Shown piece by piece: positions 32,101-43,563 of a stretch of DNA of 64,000 nucleotides. Every line of letters begins with the position of its first letter. Position 1 is the first letter of the stretch. Below the pieces are notes generated by a model that saw only the letters and a list, made by a program, of their open reading frames with translations, was not told the origin of the DNA and ran no database searches. Source of the stretch: Pristionchus mayeri (Eukaryota > Nematoda > Chromadorea > Rhabditida > Neodiplogasteridae). The stretch spans positions 11,156,689-11,220,688 of the forward strand of contig BTRK01000002.1 in assembly GCA_036245805.1 (NCBI GenBank), in the 5' to 3' direction. The translations under genes were made by a program, and so were the position numbers.

Positions 32101-35100
32101 ACAATTCTCGACGTAGTGAAGAATATTAGCGTTGGCAATTCGAAGTCACATTTTCGAATCCTCGATCGTCTCCACCTCGCATGTTGCGAAATTCGAGGAG
32201 GGAGGAGATTGTGAATTCGCATTCGACTTTGTAATTGCTAACCCTACACAATATGACGGAATAACAGTTTTCTCTATATATACCACCGCATAATTCAATA
32301 ATTTAAATACCAGAAGCTCTCGGTGTGCAATAGATCGATTTCGTCCTCGTTATCAATCCGTCGTCTGAAGCGAGCAGCGAAGCACTGTAAGAGTATGTGA
32401 ACTAGGGCGTCAAGAACGGATCACGGGTTGACCTTTTGACCCTCTAAAACGGGTCAGATACGAGTCGGTCAGACCCGTCGGATACGGGTCAGACACGGGT
32501 CAAGGGTGAGAGCGAGAAATGAAGAGGAATACCGAGAGAGTGCGGTAAATGGAGAGAGCGCCGAGAGACGAGCCTTCGGCGCTCTCTCCCTTTGTCGTAC
32601 TTTCTCGCTCTTTCTCTTCCTTTCGAGAGGGAGTGAGAGCCGCTTCTAACCCGACATTACGGGTCAGAAACGGGTCAGGGTCATAAAATCGGGTGACCCG
32701 GCAGAATGGTGAATAGCGCGGGTCACCCGTGACCCGTTCTTGCCGCCCTCATGTGAACTAGACCTCGACGATCCGTGGATTAGAGGCATAGCAAAAAGAT
32801 ATGTCAAGGACGGCATGACGTCATAGTGCTCAACCGACATAGAGCCGAATTCGCCCGTTTGAAATTTCCACAATGACTTCTCGCAATTTTCTTTCAAATA
32901 CAGTTAAAGGTATATTCGGCTCTCGTTCTCCTTCTCCTTCTTCTCACCTTCCTTATCAATCTGATCATGCATAGTCTAGTGAAGACCGAGAGCGAGCCCG
33001 CATCGTAGCCTGTCGTGAGCACCTCCTAGCCGAGAGGATGGGACTGCGCCAGCTGCTTCGCTTAATTACAGTACCGTGCAAAAGTCTCGCAACAAATTTG
33101 TCTTTGTCATAACTTCGTTAAAAATTGAGCTAGAGACTTATGGTTGGAAGCATTCGAGAGGTGAATATCAGGAGAAAATAGCCATATGGTACATCGTCTG
33201 AAACACATTCATCGCGGGTTTCTGAATTTGATTTTCGGCATTACAATTTTCATGTATTTTTTGAAACTCAGCCGTGAAACTAAGTCGATGTTAGCTCGCA
33301 CGAACTGTGATGAAAGTATAACCGTTGATGTTTACAATCCACTATCTGGCCTGCTCGTTGGACATCGGAAAGAGCTAAACTATCGATTATCCGAGACCTC
33401 CGAGATGTGTTTGAACGGCTATATCTTCGCTCCCAGTTGAGTGATAGGACCCCTATTTCGCAGGTTCTATACACCAGTAATGTAGAAACATTTTACCAAG
33501 TTTGATTGATCAGACAACAAATTGGAAAAATCGGAAAATTTTGGACACGACTTTTCATGCGTGTGGAGACGACCTTTAACGCTATCGAAAAAATCCTATT
33601 TCTTGCATGTTTATGCAGAATCTATTAACTAATGAGCGTGCGAAATCGCGAAGTGAGACGATTTGTCCATCACATTTTACAGCCCAATAACCACAGAACG
33701 GCCAAAGTCGTCAGAAATGGGCCGTTGCGAAAGTCGACCTAGCATAGCGGGAGAGTTTCCTTAAAATTGGCTCCAATTCAATGAGAAATGTGCATATCTA
33801 GGTCTTACAAAGCTGCTAGGTGCGTTTTATACAATTTGAACAAGATTCAATTGTATCTCGTACAACAGACTATCTGAGAAAATCAAAATATTTCTTCAAC
33901 GACTTGGCACAGGCCGAAAATTCAAATTCCTACTGACTTCACCAATAGGTCGGCCTCCACGAGGGAAACCTACGAGCATCGCCAGATTTTCGATCCGCAT
34001 CCGCGCGCTGCGGCGCGGATCTTTAAAAAACGACAGTAATCCTCGAAAATTTTTATATCGATCCCAATCACTGCCGCGGTAGGGGCGCTGCATTCTTTGA
34101 CACATTCTAAGACTTTTTTACTTCTGGGAGTTTTTCGATCAGATTCCATCGAAAGCCGGAAATCGATAATTCCACTTTTACTTTGGACATGAATGTACAA
34201 TAATTCCCCTAAAATTTTTCAAGAATTACCATAAATATTATTGATGATCTAGCTTCGGCTTGATCAAATACATACGTCAATAGAAAGGCGCGATATAATA
34301 TCTTACATAAGGAAGTCAAAATGAATTATGAATGAATTGTGGTGTAATTTTTGGGTTACTGTAAGTGAGTGCAAAAGTTGGACGACTTTTCCCAATTGGT
34401 GTATCATGAGTAATCGATTTTAGCCTATATTACAGCTATTGGGAAAAGTCGTCCAACTTTTGCACTCACTTACAGTAACCCAAAAATTACACCACAATTC
34501 ATTCATAATTCATTTTGACTTCCTTATGTAAGATATTATATCGCGCCTTTCTATTGACGTATGTATTTGATCAAGCCGAAGCTAGATCATCAATAATATT
34601 TATGGTAATTCTTGAAAAATTTTAGGGGAATTATTGTACATTCATGTCCAAAGTAAAAGTGGAATTATCGATTTCCGGCTTTCGATGGAATCTGATCGAA
34701 AAACTCCCAGAAGTAAAAAAGTCTTAGAATGTGTCAAAGAATGCAGCGCCCCTACCGCGGCAGTGATTGGGATCGATATAAAAATTTTCGAGGATTACTG
34801 TCGTTTTTTAAAGATCCGCGCCGCAGCGCGCGGATGCGGATCGAAAATCTGGCGATGCTCGTAGGTTTCCCTCGTGGAGGCCGACCTATTGGTGAAGTCA
34901 GTAGAAATTTGAATTTTCGGCCTGTGCCAAGTCTATTTCGAAACTTTCAGATAGTGTGTTGTACCGTGTTTTAAGGCTCATGACCATCTGACTCTCTGTG
35001 GTTATTGGGCTGTAAAATGTGCTGGACAAATTGTCTGACTTCGCGATTTCGCACACTTATTCATTAATAGATTCTGCATAAACATGCAAGAAATCGGACT

Positions 35101-36610
35101 TTTTCGATAGCGTTAAAGGTCGTCATCACATGCATGAAAATTCGTGACCAAAATTGTTCGATTTTTCCAATTTGTTGTTTCATCACTATCAAACTTGGTA
35201 AAATGTTTCTACATTACTGGAGTATAGTACCTGCGAAATAGGGGCTCTATCACTCAACTGGGAGCGAAGATATAGCCGTTCAAACATATCTCGGAGGACT
35301 CGGATAATCGATAGAATAGCTCTTTCCGATGTCCAACGAGCAGGTCGGATAGTGAATTGTAAACATCAACGGTTATACTTTCATCACAGTTCGTGCGAGC
35401 TAACATCGACTTACGGCTGAGTTTCAAAAAATACATGAAAATTGTGATGCCGAAAATCAATTTCAGAATCCCGCGATAAATGTGTTTCAGACGATGTACC
35501 ATATGGCTATTTTCTCCTGATATTCACCTCTCGAATGCTTCCAACCATAAGTCTCTAGCTCAATTTTGAACGAAGTTATGACAACGACAAATTTGATGCG
35601 AGACTTTTGCACGGTACTGTACCATATTTTTTTAACAATTAAATTTTTTAGGGGGCAATATTGCTAATGCCTTGGAATATACATTACGAGGTCACCATTA
35701 ACATTCCTGCTTCACGGGCATCGTAAAGCATACATGGTCATTGTTCCAGAGCCTCTCTTCGAGAGAACGCAATATACCCAATGATTGCAAAAATCGATAA
35801 TTCACATATTTTCTGAAATGTAGAGCCTGGTGAATGATGGCAGCAATAACAAAAAGATGGGGCGCATTTGGAACATTTCGGAGACTTACCATAATGGGAG
35901 ACAACTCAGAATGAACGGAGAAATAAATATTCTAATTCGGCAACAAATATTGAAGAAACCCATTTACCATAGCTGAATACATTCGGGAGGAAATAGGCGC
36001 TTCTGCCCGTCACCATCAGCGTCTTTGCCATGGAGAGAGCGAAGGGCTCGTGGCCCAGCTGAAAAATAAGATTACGATGGAACACTATCGACGATAGTTA
36101 TGAGTGTCCTTGCTCTAGTTCTAACGCGAATGTATGCAGTAGCTTTCGCACTAAATCGGAATGGATAGAAGACTTTCAAATGCGAATAGAGAACTAAATA
36201 GTTCAATTACATGGGAATTACGTTTTAATCTCTTCATTGCCATGCACTATTTGTGCATTGTGTTGAGTTTAACATCCAAAAGGTCCCCATGGTCGCATTG
36301 AAAGTCAAGTAGAGAGTTACTGCTCTCTCACCTCAATGAGTGCTTTAGTAGTCGTAGTGAAGGAGAAAGTGAGGGCCTCGACAGCAACATTCCTCACGAA
36401 TGCTCGCTAAAAAAATCTAACATTAAACAATTTTCGAAGGATGATCCAAGAGAACTTCGGCTTCCAAAGCATTAATCAAACATCCCGAGTAGTGCATATG
36501 GAGGCAAATGAAAAACCTTAATGCTCAAAGTTCACCTCCTCGGTATTCCTGCCCGGAAACTGTATCCCTTCTGGATATCTTATCCTTATTACGTTGCGAA
36601 TAGCTTCCAT
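29124..36610 (-). CDS. MTCH-like gene, copy 1 (mitochondrial carrier homologue family)
   Basis: Exons: 36536-36610 (ATG), 36332-36406, 35968-36058, 35734-35812, 32311-32384, 31935-32008, 31628-31760, 31058-31235, 29458-29566 and 29187-29299, perhaps reading on to TGA at 29124. Matches to MTCH1/2 run in order: LGHEPFALSM (family GHEP), SLGILRSLEERL (GLFRGLSPRL-like), FVAHPFRVVCIRQIAQLIG, a GVIP segment, VMTCVGSG and SVLPYSPTFNNW (PPYSP...SW). Family members are outer mitochondrial membrane proteins; MTCH2 is an insertase for tail-anchored proteins. Oddities: the 35968 to 35812 junction is one base out of phase, exon 31935-32008 uses a GC donor, and introns hold several mobile elements. It may be functional if the phase problem is a model or sequence error. 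Confidence 0.65.
29637..30858. mobile_element. mariner-like non-autonomous element in an MTCH-like intron
   Basis: Ends TTAGGTTGAGCATAAAGTTT and the complement of TCAGGTTGAGCATAAAGTTT, with TA on both sides (29635-29636, 30859-30860). About 1.22 kb, no transposase recognised. It belongs to the same TTAGGTTG-type family as 14819-16019 but differs internally. Confidence 0.78.
30861..30925. repeat. short palindromic MITE-like repeat
   Basis: GCCGCCTTTGATATATCAAA centre with TGATGTCAT on one arm. It belongs to the family described at 608-660. Confidence 0.45.
31630..31678. repeat. perfect 19-bp inverted repeat inside an MTCH-like exon
   Basis: GAAAAGTCCTCTGAATCCC (31630-31648) is the exact complement of 31660-31678, separated by 11 bases, within exon 31628-31760. 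Relative to copy 2 this exon has seven extra codons, which create one arm, so the arm looks like a templated inverted insertion that kept the reading frame. Confidence 0.7.
32403..32750. mobile_element. hAT-type MITE, 348 bp, 8-bp target duplication
   Basis: ATGTGAAC flanks both ends (32395-32402, 32751-32758) and fits the hAT target pattern nTnnnnAn. The inverted ends are TAGGGCGTCAAGAACGG and the complement of GAGGGCGGCAAGAACGG. The interior has several ACGGGTCA-type repeats and a GC-rich hairpin, with no coding sequence. It lies 18 bp from the acceptor of the MTCH-like exon 32311-32384. Confidence 0.85.
32795..32838. repeat. partial copy of the short palindromic MITE-like repeat
   Basis: GATATGTCAAGGACGGCATG followed by ACGTCATAGTGCTCA matches one arm and the centre of the family at 608-660. 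Confidence 0.4.
32967..33056 (+). repeat. 90-bp repeat, possible tRNA-derived SINE head
   Basis: GCATAGTCTAGTGAAGACCG...CCAGCTGCTTCGC recurs with small differences at 45178-45267 (inverted), 48000-48085 and 50051-50137. On the opposite strand TGGCGCAGTCTC fits a tRNA box A and GGCTACGATGC loosely fits box B about 40 bp later. A tRNA-related origin is possible but not proven. Confidence 0.4.
33069..35619. mobile_element. Tc1-type fold-back element, 2551 bp
   Basis: Ends CAGTACCGTGCAAAAGTCTC and its complement, with TA on both sides (33067-33068, 35620-35621). The two halves are inverted copies along almost their full length with a loop of about 40 bp around 34400-34436; the outer parts have diverged more than the inner parts. 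Mirrored open frames (for example 33970-34200 and 34634-34864) resemble no transposase. It lies in an intron of the MTCH-like copy 1. Confidence 0.88.
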
Positions 36611-37573
36611 CCTTCCTTAATCGGTTATTTGATCACTTCATTAATTTTTCCGTAATCCTTCCAGGTATCGATTAGGAAAATATACACCTCAAAGGGTTTG
36701 AGTTCTGATAAAAATGACACCATTTATCGTATTCCATCAAGTTTACTATACAAACTTCACCGGAAATTTGAAATATTGACGAAAAGTGTGCAACGTGAAA
36801 GCCAAATTCACAAGGGTTACAAACTTACGCGTGTTTAGGTGACATCTCAGATACATTGAACGTCATATCACAGTGATCAGATTCTAAGAAAGAAAAAAAT
36901 AAAACAAACTCAAGCGTTTGACAAGGAAATCAATAATACAAGTGGCTTGATAGAAGCAGATATCGATATCTATTCGCCGACTGAAGGAGTCAACTGAAGA
37001 CTGAAGGCGACGACAAGGCTTCATAGGTATACAATGAACGCCATTGACATGTATAGGAATGAGATTTGAAATTAGTTCTCATAATTAAAGAAAAGTATAT
37101 TGAAACAGCTTGTCTAGTCCTATTTGTCACGCATGGAATATCCCGTGACTTAAAAAATTTGGAAAATCTGCGCATACAAATCAAACATCACAATAGATAG
37201 AATCATGTAGCTAGACAACAATTCAGATGCAATCTCTATAGAAGATTTTCATAGAGTTCCACAACAACTTTAAAAATGAAGGATGAGATCCAAGACGACA
37301 CCGAGTAGTTGCTGCCGTTCTGGAAAATATATAATTAACGAGAAAATAATAATGCGAAAGAAACCATAATAAGCAACAAAACGATGCAGGGATTACGTGT
37401 TAAAAATCAAACAAGATCCCCTGAATAGATCCTCCTGATCCTATTGTCCCATTATTCACTCGTAATTTTAATCGCTATTAATTGTCTGTTCTATTTCAAT
37501 TTTTTACATGTTATTTCGTACGAAACATCAAAAAAATATATGTTCACTGTACACGCAGTTCAGCTCATCTATT
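36611..37573. other. intergenic between MTCH-like copies
   Basis: The first part resembles the upstream region of zinc-finger copy D (CCAGGTATCGATTA..., later CGCCGACTGAAGGAG near 36980), so the MTCH-like copy 1 start may have acquired an array-type promoter. The rest has no supported exon. Confidence 0.4.
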
Positions 37574-37859
37574 CTATGAAATAAATAAATAAATAAAATA
37601 ATGATTCCCCACCTGTTGCCTGTAGAAATCGCCGACTGCCCTCCAGAGTCCATGGGGGTGGAGATAGTCGTAGGCCTCCAGCCAGTTGTTGAACGTTGGA
37701 TTGTGCGGAAGGACGGACACCATGAGACCTGTGTTCAATGTATACTTGCTGTGCAAGACGCAAACAAGATTGCTCATTTTCTCTTACAACTCATCGCATA
37801 TGACACTAAATACCCCAACTACCGTAATCTCCTGCACTGCATCCTCTTCTGACTACCAC

Positions 37860-38034
37860 ACTGTGAGAGTAGAATGCGTAGCAATGTGGTGCTCAAGATA
37901 ATCTTCTTAAAGTACAACAATATTCTTGGAACGGGAAAATATTGTGCTGTGAATATTTTCCCGTTCCGCAAATATTGCTGTACTTAAGAAGTTTATCATG
38001 TACACGACGTTGCTACGCATTCTATTGTCACAGT
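37860..38034. repeat. 175-bp palindromic MITE-like element in an MTCH-like intron
   Basis: The arms of about 80 bp (ACTGTGAGAGTAGAATGCGT... and complement) meet around GTGCTGTG near 37945-37952, with a particularly well-matched inner hairpin (GGAACGGGAAAATATT). A related half (CCGTAGCAACGTAGTGTCAA) borders the LINE fragments at about 45411 and 47845. Confidence 0.6.
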
Positions 38035-38344
38035 AACATCTTACGATCTCAGTTCTGTTATCGGAACCATAACGTACCCGATCCGGCGCAGGCCATGACG
38101 TTGGATACGACCTCATATGGCTGCATACATCTAACGACGGCGAAATGAGTGCAGAAGATGACATCCCGTATTTTTTTTGTAGACCTGCGAAAATATTTTA
38201 CTGTTCTAGGTACTACACACTTTCGCTGATGAAATCTGTGTTTCGTTCAAAAAAATATATAATAAAATCTTAAGCTCACCCAGTCTGCTCGTGTCGTGTT
38301 TCTCATCTGGCGGAGGCCCGATCGAGTGAGAAGTCGCTCAGAAG

Positions 38345-38674
38345 TAGACTTTGAAATATAACACTTTACTAACAATTTAACTAGTTACGAAGGAATTTCT
38401 CAATTACTCATTTTCGCCTCGTAACTGTTACGAGAGCGGTCTGATAACTAGTTGTTTATTTACAGTTACGAGCAGTTATCAACAAAAGGTGGATAGTGGA
38501 GAGAAAACAATTAGTGCACGTTCCATTCAAATTGAATTTACGTGCACATTTTGACGTAACTAGTTATAAACATGTTGATAACTAGTTATCTCGCTCGTAA
38601 CTAGTTACGAGACCGATAAATAAACAGTTGTGAAAGCAAAATCAATAACTAGTTTGTTTATCTTTCAAAGTCTA
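38345..38674. mobile_element. hAT-type MITE inside a coding exon
   Basis: CTCAGAAG flanks both ends (38337-38344, 38675-38682), fitting the hAT target pattern nTnnnnAn. The ends TAGACTTTGAAA and TTTCAAAGTCTA are perfect inverts. 330 bp, with ACTAGTTA-rich palindromic interior and no coding sequence. The host exon is open once the element and one target copy are discounted. Confidence 0.88.
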
Positions 38675-39676
38675 CTCAGAAGCGAATAACACCGCATCCG
38701 CAGCCCACAGGCCAAATAGAGTCTCGATCAGCACTGGAATCACGCCACTGAAATTATTATACTCGTTAAGCATCACATTTTGACTCTGGTATATAACTAT
38801 TTTTGAATGTGGATAACGTTCAATCAAAAATATCTTTTAACGGGATACCACACAAAAAACCCCCGAAACAGAGAGAAAAAATTAAGAAACAAAGAGAGGC
38901 ACTGAAAAAATGAAGGAACATCCGTAATCGAATTCGATAGGCAACAACAGATTGGGATGAACTAAAGGCCAACTACACATCTTTTTACTGTAAAGAAAAT
39001 CAAAGATGAAAAGAAAACGAACGAGAAGAGTCCTGCCAGTCCCTCCTCGGTGAGGATCAACTGTGTACTCTGCCAAATGACGATGTATTTCTCCTCTCCT
39101 CCGATCACTTGCGCCATCTGACGAATGTACACTACTGAAAAATACATTTTTTAATGGTAGAAGGAAGAAGCAAAAGATATACAAAAAAAGTCTGTTGTTG
39201 AAAGCGTTCGCACATCTCATCAAAGTTGTGGCTTTACAGTTTATGCACCATCAAGCTTCGGTAGACACAAAATCTATATTTTTTTCGAATGATACCATCG
39301 AAAAGGAAAATATAAGCTCAAGGTACTGCTCAAAATGGATTATCATCACCGATCTGTGCATTTAGAGAACGGGAGAAATATAGATAGATAGATAGGAAAG
39401 AACTAAACATTCAGTCAGCACTTACCAGTGAAGGGAATGGTAGTGAAAATGGTCACCACAAACACAAACGACTTTCGGAATGTACTGCGGAGAGCGCGGC
39501 TGGAAATGGGCGGTATTACCATTATTACGATGGTTGACAGAAAATTCGAAACATATCTTCTGATGGAAAATTTAAAAATGCGCATACCGGAAGCTCTCGG
39601 CGTCCGAGAGGTCGAGTTCGTGATATCCGCTGTGGTCGTTCTTCCCGCCAAACTCAGGGAAGTGTTTGTCGAGGTA

Positions 39677-39883
39677 CTGTAGAATAATTATTACTGCCAA
39701 GCATGCCCATCGCCACAATTTATTAGCTAATCTAAATCCGTTTGCGACGAATATTCGATGTCATCAAACTCATCCTCCTAAATTGGTCCCTTTTTCCGCA
39801 ATTCTTGGCCAATAATTTCATACATTAGGTTTGCAATGCAACTTTGTAACAAAGCAAACGTTACATTATCACAATATGCTTTA
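39677..39883. other. intron remnant before the gypsy LTR
   Basis: Sequence upstream of the first surviving exon of MTCH-like copy 2. No exon recognised. Confidence 0.4.
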
Positions 39884-40167
39884 TGTTGTGTATTCCTTAG
39901 CTGATACCCGAGGGAGCGTCGAGTAGATTATACAGTTTATTCAGACGACGTTAATTCCAGTAGACAAAACTACGATGACGTTACAAAGCGTGAGAGAAGA
40001 GAGAGAGAGAGACAAGGAAATCTCTAGAAGGGACGCGGGAATTATGGAGCACGCTATTTACAGTAACATGTAATTCTATTACTAGCGTACTTGAATAATG
40101 TAGATTACGGCGTGTCATACTTATGATTTAAATAGGTTTGTTGACTTATTATATTTACTATACAACA
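39884..40167 (-). repeat. 3' LTR of a Ty3/gypsy retrotransposon
   Basis: 284 bp, TGTTGTGTATTCC... to ...CTATACAACA, adjoining the polypurine tract (GAAGGGGAGG on the minus strand, 40168 onward). Its end resembles that of the small LTR element at 12600. I found no matching 5' LTR upstream of gag. Confidence 0.75.
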
Positions 40168-43100
40168 CCTCCCCTTCAAGATTGGCCTTGCCGATCTTAA
40201 AAGAAAACAATGGGAAAGAGGTGAGGTGACGTAGATGGACGGGGTATTGCTTCGTCTTGTTGTACGTCTTCTTGCTTGGATCGGGATTGAGTCTGATGAC
40301 GGGACGTCGCTCGCGTTGCGGTCTCGGCGGTGTGTTCGGCTTGACGGGGCTCAGTTGAGGCGATGGTGGAGCAGATGGGATGGGCGATGAGTTGGCAGTC
40401 GAGTAGTCGGACACAGCTGTGATCTCTCTCGGATCCCACTCGGTATTCTCATTATCCTGATCCACCACCGGATCCTCTAGTTCATTCTCGAACTGACCCA
40501 TGACTGGATCCTGTCGAATTTCTCCTTCGAGCTCAAACGTATCGAGCAAGAGATCTAGCGGAAGCTGTGAGTTACCTCTCGGCGGTGTCTCAACATCACC
40601 ACTCGCCTTCTTGCGAAGCTGATTCGCATGTGCTCGCTGTCTCTTGTTATTCACTTCGATTTCGAACATCACTTTGCCTCTTTCCCCGTTATGATATCCT
40701 GTACCCATTTGAAGCGATTAGGTCCATCGGGTGTACGGTAGAATACGGAGTCTCCAACAGAATACCATCTGTCTTTAGTACCATTTCGCTTATCGAATTG
40801 GTCCTTCATCTTCTCATCCACCTTCTCCGATCGCCTGGTGGGTTTCATGAGATCGAGTCTGGCTCTGATCGACCTTCCGATGAAGATTTCTGCGGGACTC
40901 TTCCCTTCTGGTGCATTCGGATTGGGCGTTCTCCGGTATGTCATCAGGAATTTCCTAATGATTTCTTTGTTCGGAGCCTCTCCATTCATCTTCTTCAAGC
41001 TTCTCTTAAGCGTATCCACGAATCGCTCAGCTTGACCGTTCGACTGGGGATGATATGGGGCAATCGTGATGTGCTTGATGCTGTAGCTAGCGCACATCTC
41101 TCTGAATAACTCGGAAGTGAACTGCGTGCCATTGTCAGACACGATCACTTCCGGGATACCGTATCTCGAAATGGCATCCTTCATGAATTCGACCGTAATG
41201 GATGCGGTTATTCTCTGAGTGCAGTATACTTCAGGCCATTTGCTGTGAGCATCGACCACCACGAGGTAGTACTCGCCTCGAATGGGGCCTGCATAGTCGA
41301 TATGGACCCGTTCCCATGGTGAGAGGCACCTTCAGCCAACGGCCATGGTTGAAGAGGCACCTTCACGGGAGCCTTGGCTGCCCTTGCGCATTGGTCGCAT
41401 CTGCGAACCACATTCTCCACTTCTTGATCCATTCCCGGCCAGAAGCAGACGCTCCTTGCGAGTGATTTCATTCGAATGATACCCGGGTGCTCTGCATGGA
41501 GATCCTTCATAACTCTCGATTGCAGGGTCTTGGGAATGACCACTCTAGATCCGAACAGAACTGCTCCCTTGACGACACTCAGTTCATGTCTCCTCGAGTA
41601 GAACGCTGTAAGATGCGACTCCTTCGCATCCTTATTCGACCATCCCTTCAGGTGTTTTTCGATTACTTCCTGAAGAAGAACATCCTTCTTCGTCTCCAAT
41701 TGGATGTCCACTGCCGTCACTGGCAGTCGGCGAATCGCGCTACCGAGAGCACTCTCTACTTCTACTTCAGTCTCTACCAGCGCGATGCATACTTCCTGCT
41801 CCGACTGACATTCACTTATCAATCGAGAAAGGGCATCCGCGTAGTAGAATGATTCAGTATTGATATACTCGATTCGGAAATCGTACATCAAGAGAGTCTC
41901 TGCCCATCGGTATATCCTCTTAGCAGTGTATGCAGGAACTCCTTTGGGTGAACCGAAGATCGATAACAACGGCTTGTGATCCGTCTGAAGAGTAAATCTC
42001 CTTCCGAAGATGTACTTGTGGAACTTCCCCACGGTGTAGATCAGAGCAAGCGCTTCCTTCTCGATCTGTCCGTAGTTCCTCTCAGCCTGTTTCAGCTTTC
42101 TCGAGGCATGGCAGATTGCACGCAGAGATCCGTCCGGGAATCTGTGCAATATCACTGCTCCGATGCCATACTCGCACGCATCAGCCGCCACTAATATCTC
42201 CTTCTGTGGATCGAAGTGCACAAGAGAGAGTTGACTGTGCATAGTCTCTTTCAAGTCATTGAATGCCTGGGTGCATTTCGGTGTCCATTTCCACTTGATA
42301 TCTTTCTGAAGAAGGACATCGAGTGGTGCTCGTTTCTTATGCAGGCCATCAATGAACTGACCATTGTAGGTTACCATTCCCAGGACGCTCTTGAGCATCG
42401 TGGGATTCTCTGGAATAGGCATCGTTCGGATGGCCTCCGTCTTCTTTGGATCGGTGTGACGACCGTCCTTATTGATGATTAATCCCAGGAATTTGATTTC
42501 CTTCATGCCGAATGAACACTTCTCAGCTCTAGTTCTCAGTCCGTACTGTTTGAGCTTGAGCATGACCTCTTGAAGCGTCTCGTCGTGTTCTTTCTTCGTC
42601 CTCCCTCCGATGACGATATCGTCGAGATACGGAAGAGCGTGCTTCACTCCGCTTAGCATCGTATCCATTAACCTTTGAAATATGCCCCGGAGCAGCCTTC
42701 ACACCGAAGGGCATTCTCTTGTACTTGAAGAGACCCTTGTGAGTGTTAATCACTAGCAGTTTCTGCGCTTCCTCATCGAGAGGAACTTGCAGATATGCCT
42801 CAGTCAGATCTATCTGCGAGAAAATTGTGGCGCCATTCATCGCCGTGAAAATGTCTTCAGGCAGTGGGAGAGGGTGAGCAGGTAGAACGATTGCTGCATT
42901 CAGACCAGTGCTGAAATCTGCGCACATTCTGATCGATCCATTCGGTTTGCTCACAGTCAGTATGGGAGCGGCCCAGTCACTGTACTGTATCTTCTCGATC
43001 ACTCCCAGTTTCTCCAACCGATCCAGTTCTGCCTCGACTTTCTCCGTCAGAGCATACGGTACTGGTCTGGCCTTGATGAACACTGGTTTCGCCTCGGGTT

Positions 43101-43563
43101 TGATCTGAAGAGCTGCTGTCATCTCCGTACAGCTACCCAGCCCAATCGCTGTGACTTCAGGATATTCCTTCTTCACCCACTCTGCATAATGATACCCTGT
43201 CACTAGAGATGTGGAGATCTCATCGACCATCTGTTGTGAACTTCGAATCTCGACAAGGTCGAGCATCTTGATGAAATTCTTTCCGAGGAGGTTGATGTTC
43301 TTGCTCGTGACATACACGTCACCAGACGCCTTGACACCACCGTACTCGGCCTCTGCTCGAAACTTGCCTTGCAGATCCAATGCGTCTCCATTGGCACATG
43401 TGGCAGTGCAATCTGCACTCGAATATTCAGGCTCTCCGATCGATTTCCACAACTTCTCGGAGATGATTGTGATATCAGCACCGGTATCAATCTTGATGGA
43501 TGACTCGTGTCCATTCAGTCTCAGTTGGATGTGATAGTCCGATGTGGCATATGGTAGCCACAC
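40121..43563 (-). pseudogene. gypsy pol: protease, reverse transcriptase, RNase H, integrase (frameshifted)
   Basis: Reading 43563 to 40121: protease with IDTGAD, reverse transcriptase (KRMPFGVKAAPG, then YLDDIVIGG in another frame), RNase H-like region (AADACEYGIGAV, QTDHKPL), integrase zinc motif (HPGI...C..C) and catalytic core (DAHSKW, VSDNGTQF, YHPQSNGQAER). Domain order PR-RT-RH-IN is that of Ty3/gypsy. Frame breaks lie near 42650-42670 (before YLDD) and near 41325 (start of the integrase core), and the tail continues in a third frame to 40121. The catalytic motifs themselves are intact, so the decay is modest. No envelope gene is seen. Confidence 0.85.

Larger units (their letters stand above)
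37574..39676 (-). pseudogene. MTCH-like gene, copy 2: N-terminus missing, exon interrupted by a MITE
   Basis: Exons 39588-39676, 39426-39499, 39023-39134, 38280-38747 (interrupted), 38078-38184 and 37613-37728 match the C-terminal two thirds of copy 1, with the same phases. Recognisable pieces are YHELDLSDAESF, RQMAQVIGGEEKY, GVIPVLIETLFGLW, PYEVVSNVMACAGSG and SVLPHNPTFNNW. Breaks: no N-terminal exons are found upstream, where the gypsy block begins; a hAT-type MITE (38345-38674) brings an in-frame stop into the 38280-38747 exon; and an eight-A run in exon 38078-38184 is one base out of frame. Without the MITE that exon is open and in phase, so the gene decayed recently. Confidence 0.7.

Noticed and set aside
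37904..37992. microRNA precursor reading of the inner hairpin
   Set aside because: The hairpin is the centre of a longer palindromic element (37860-38034) with related pieces elsewhere, so a MITE explains it better.
40567..43534. Several plus-strand open frames over 100 codons across the gypsy element
   Set aside because: They are antisense shadows of gag and pol, whose motifs are clear on the minus strand.
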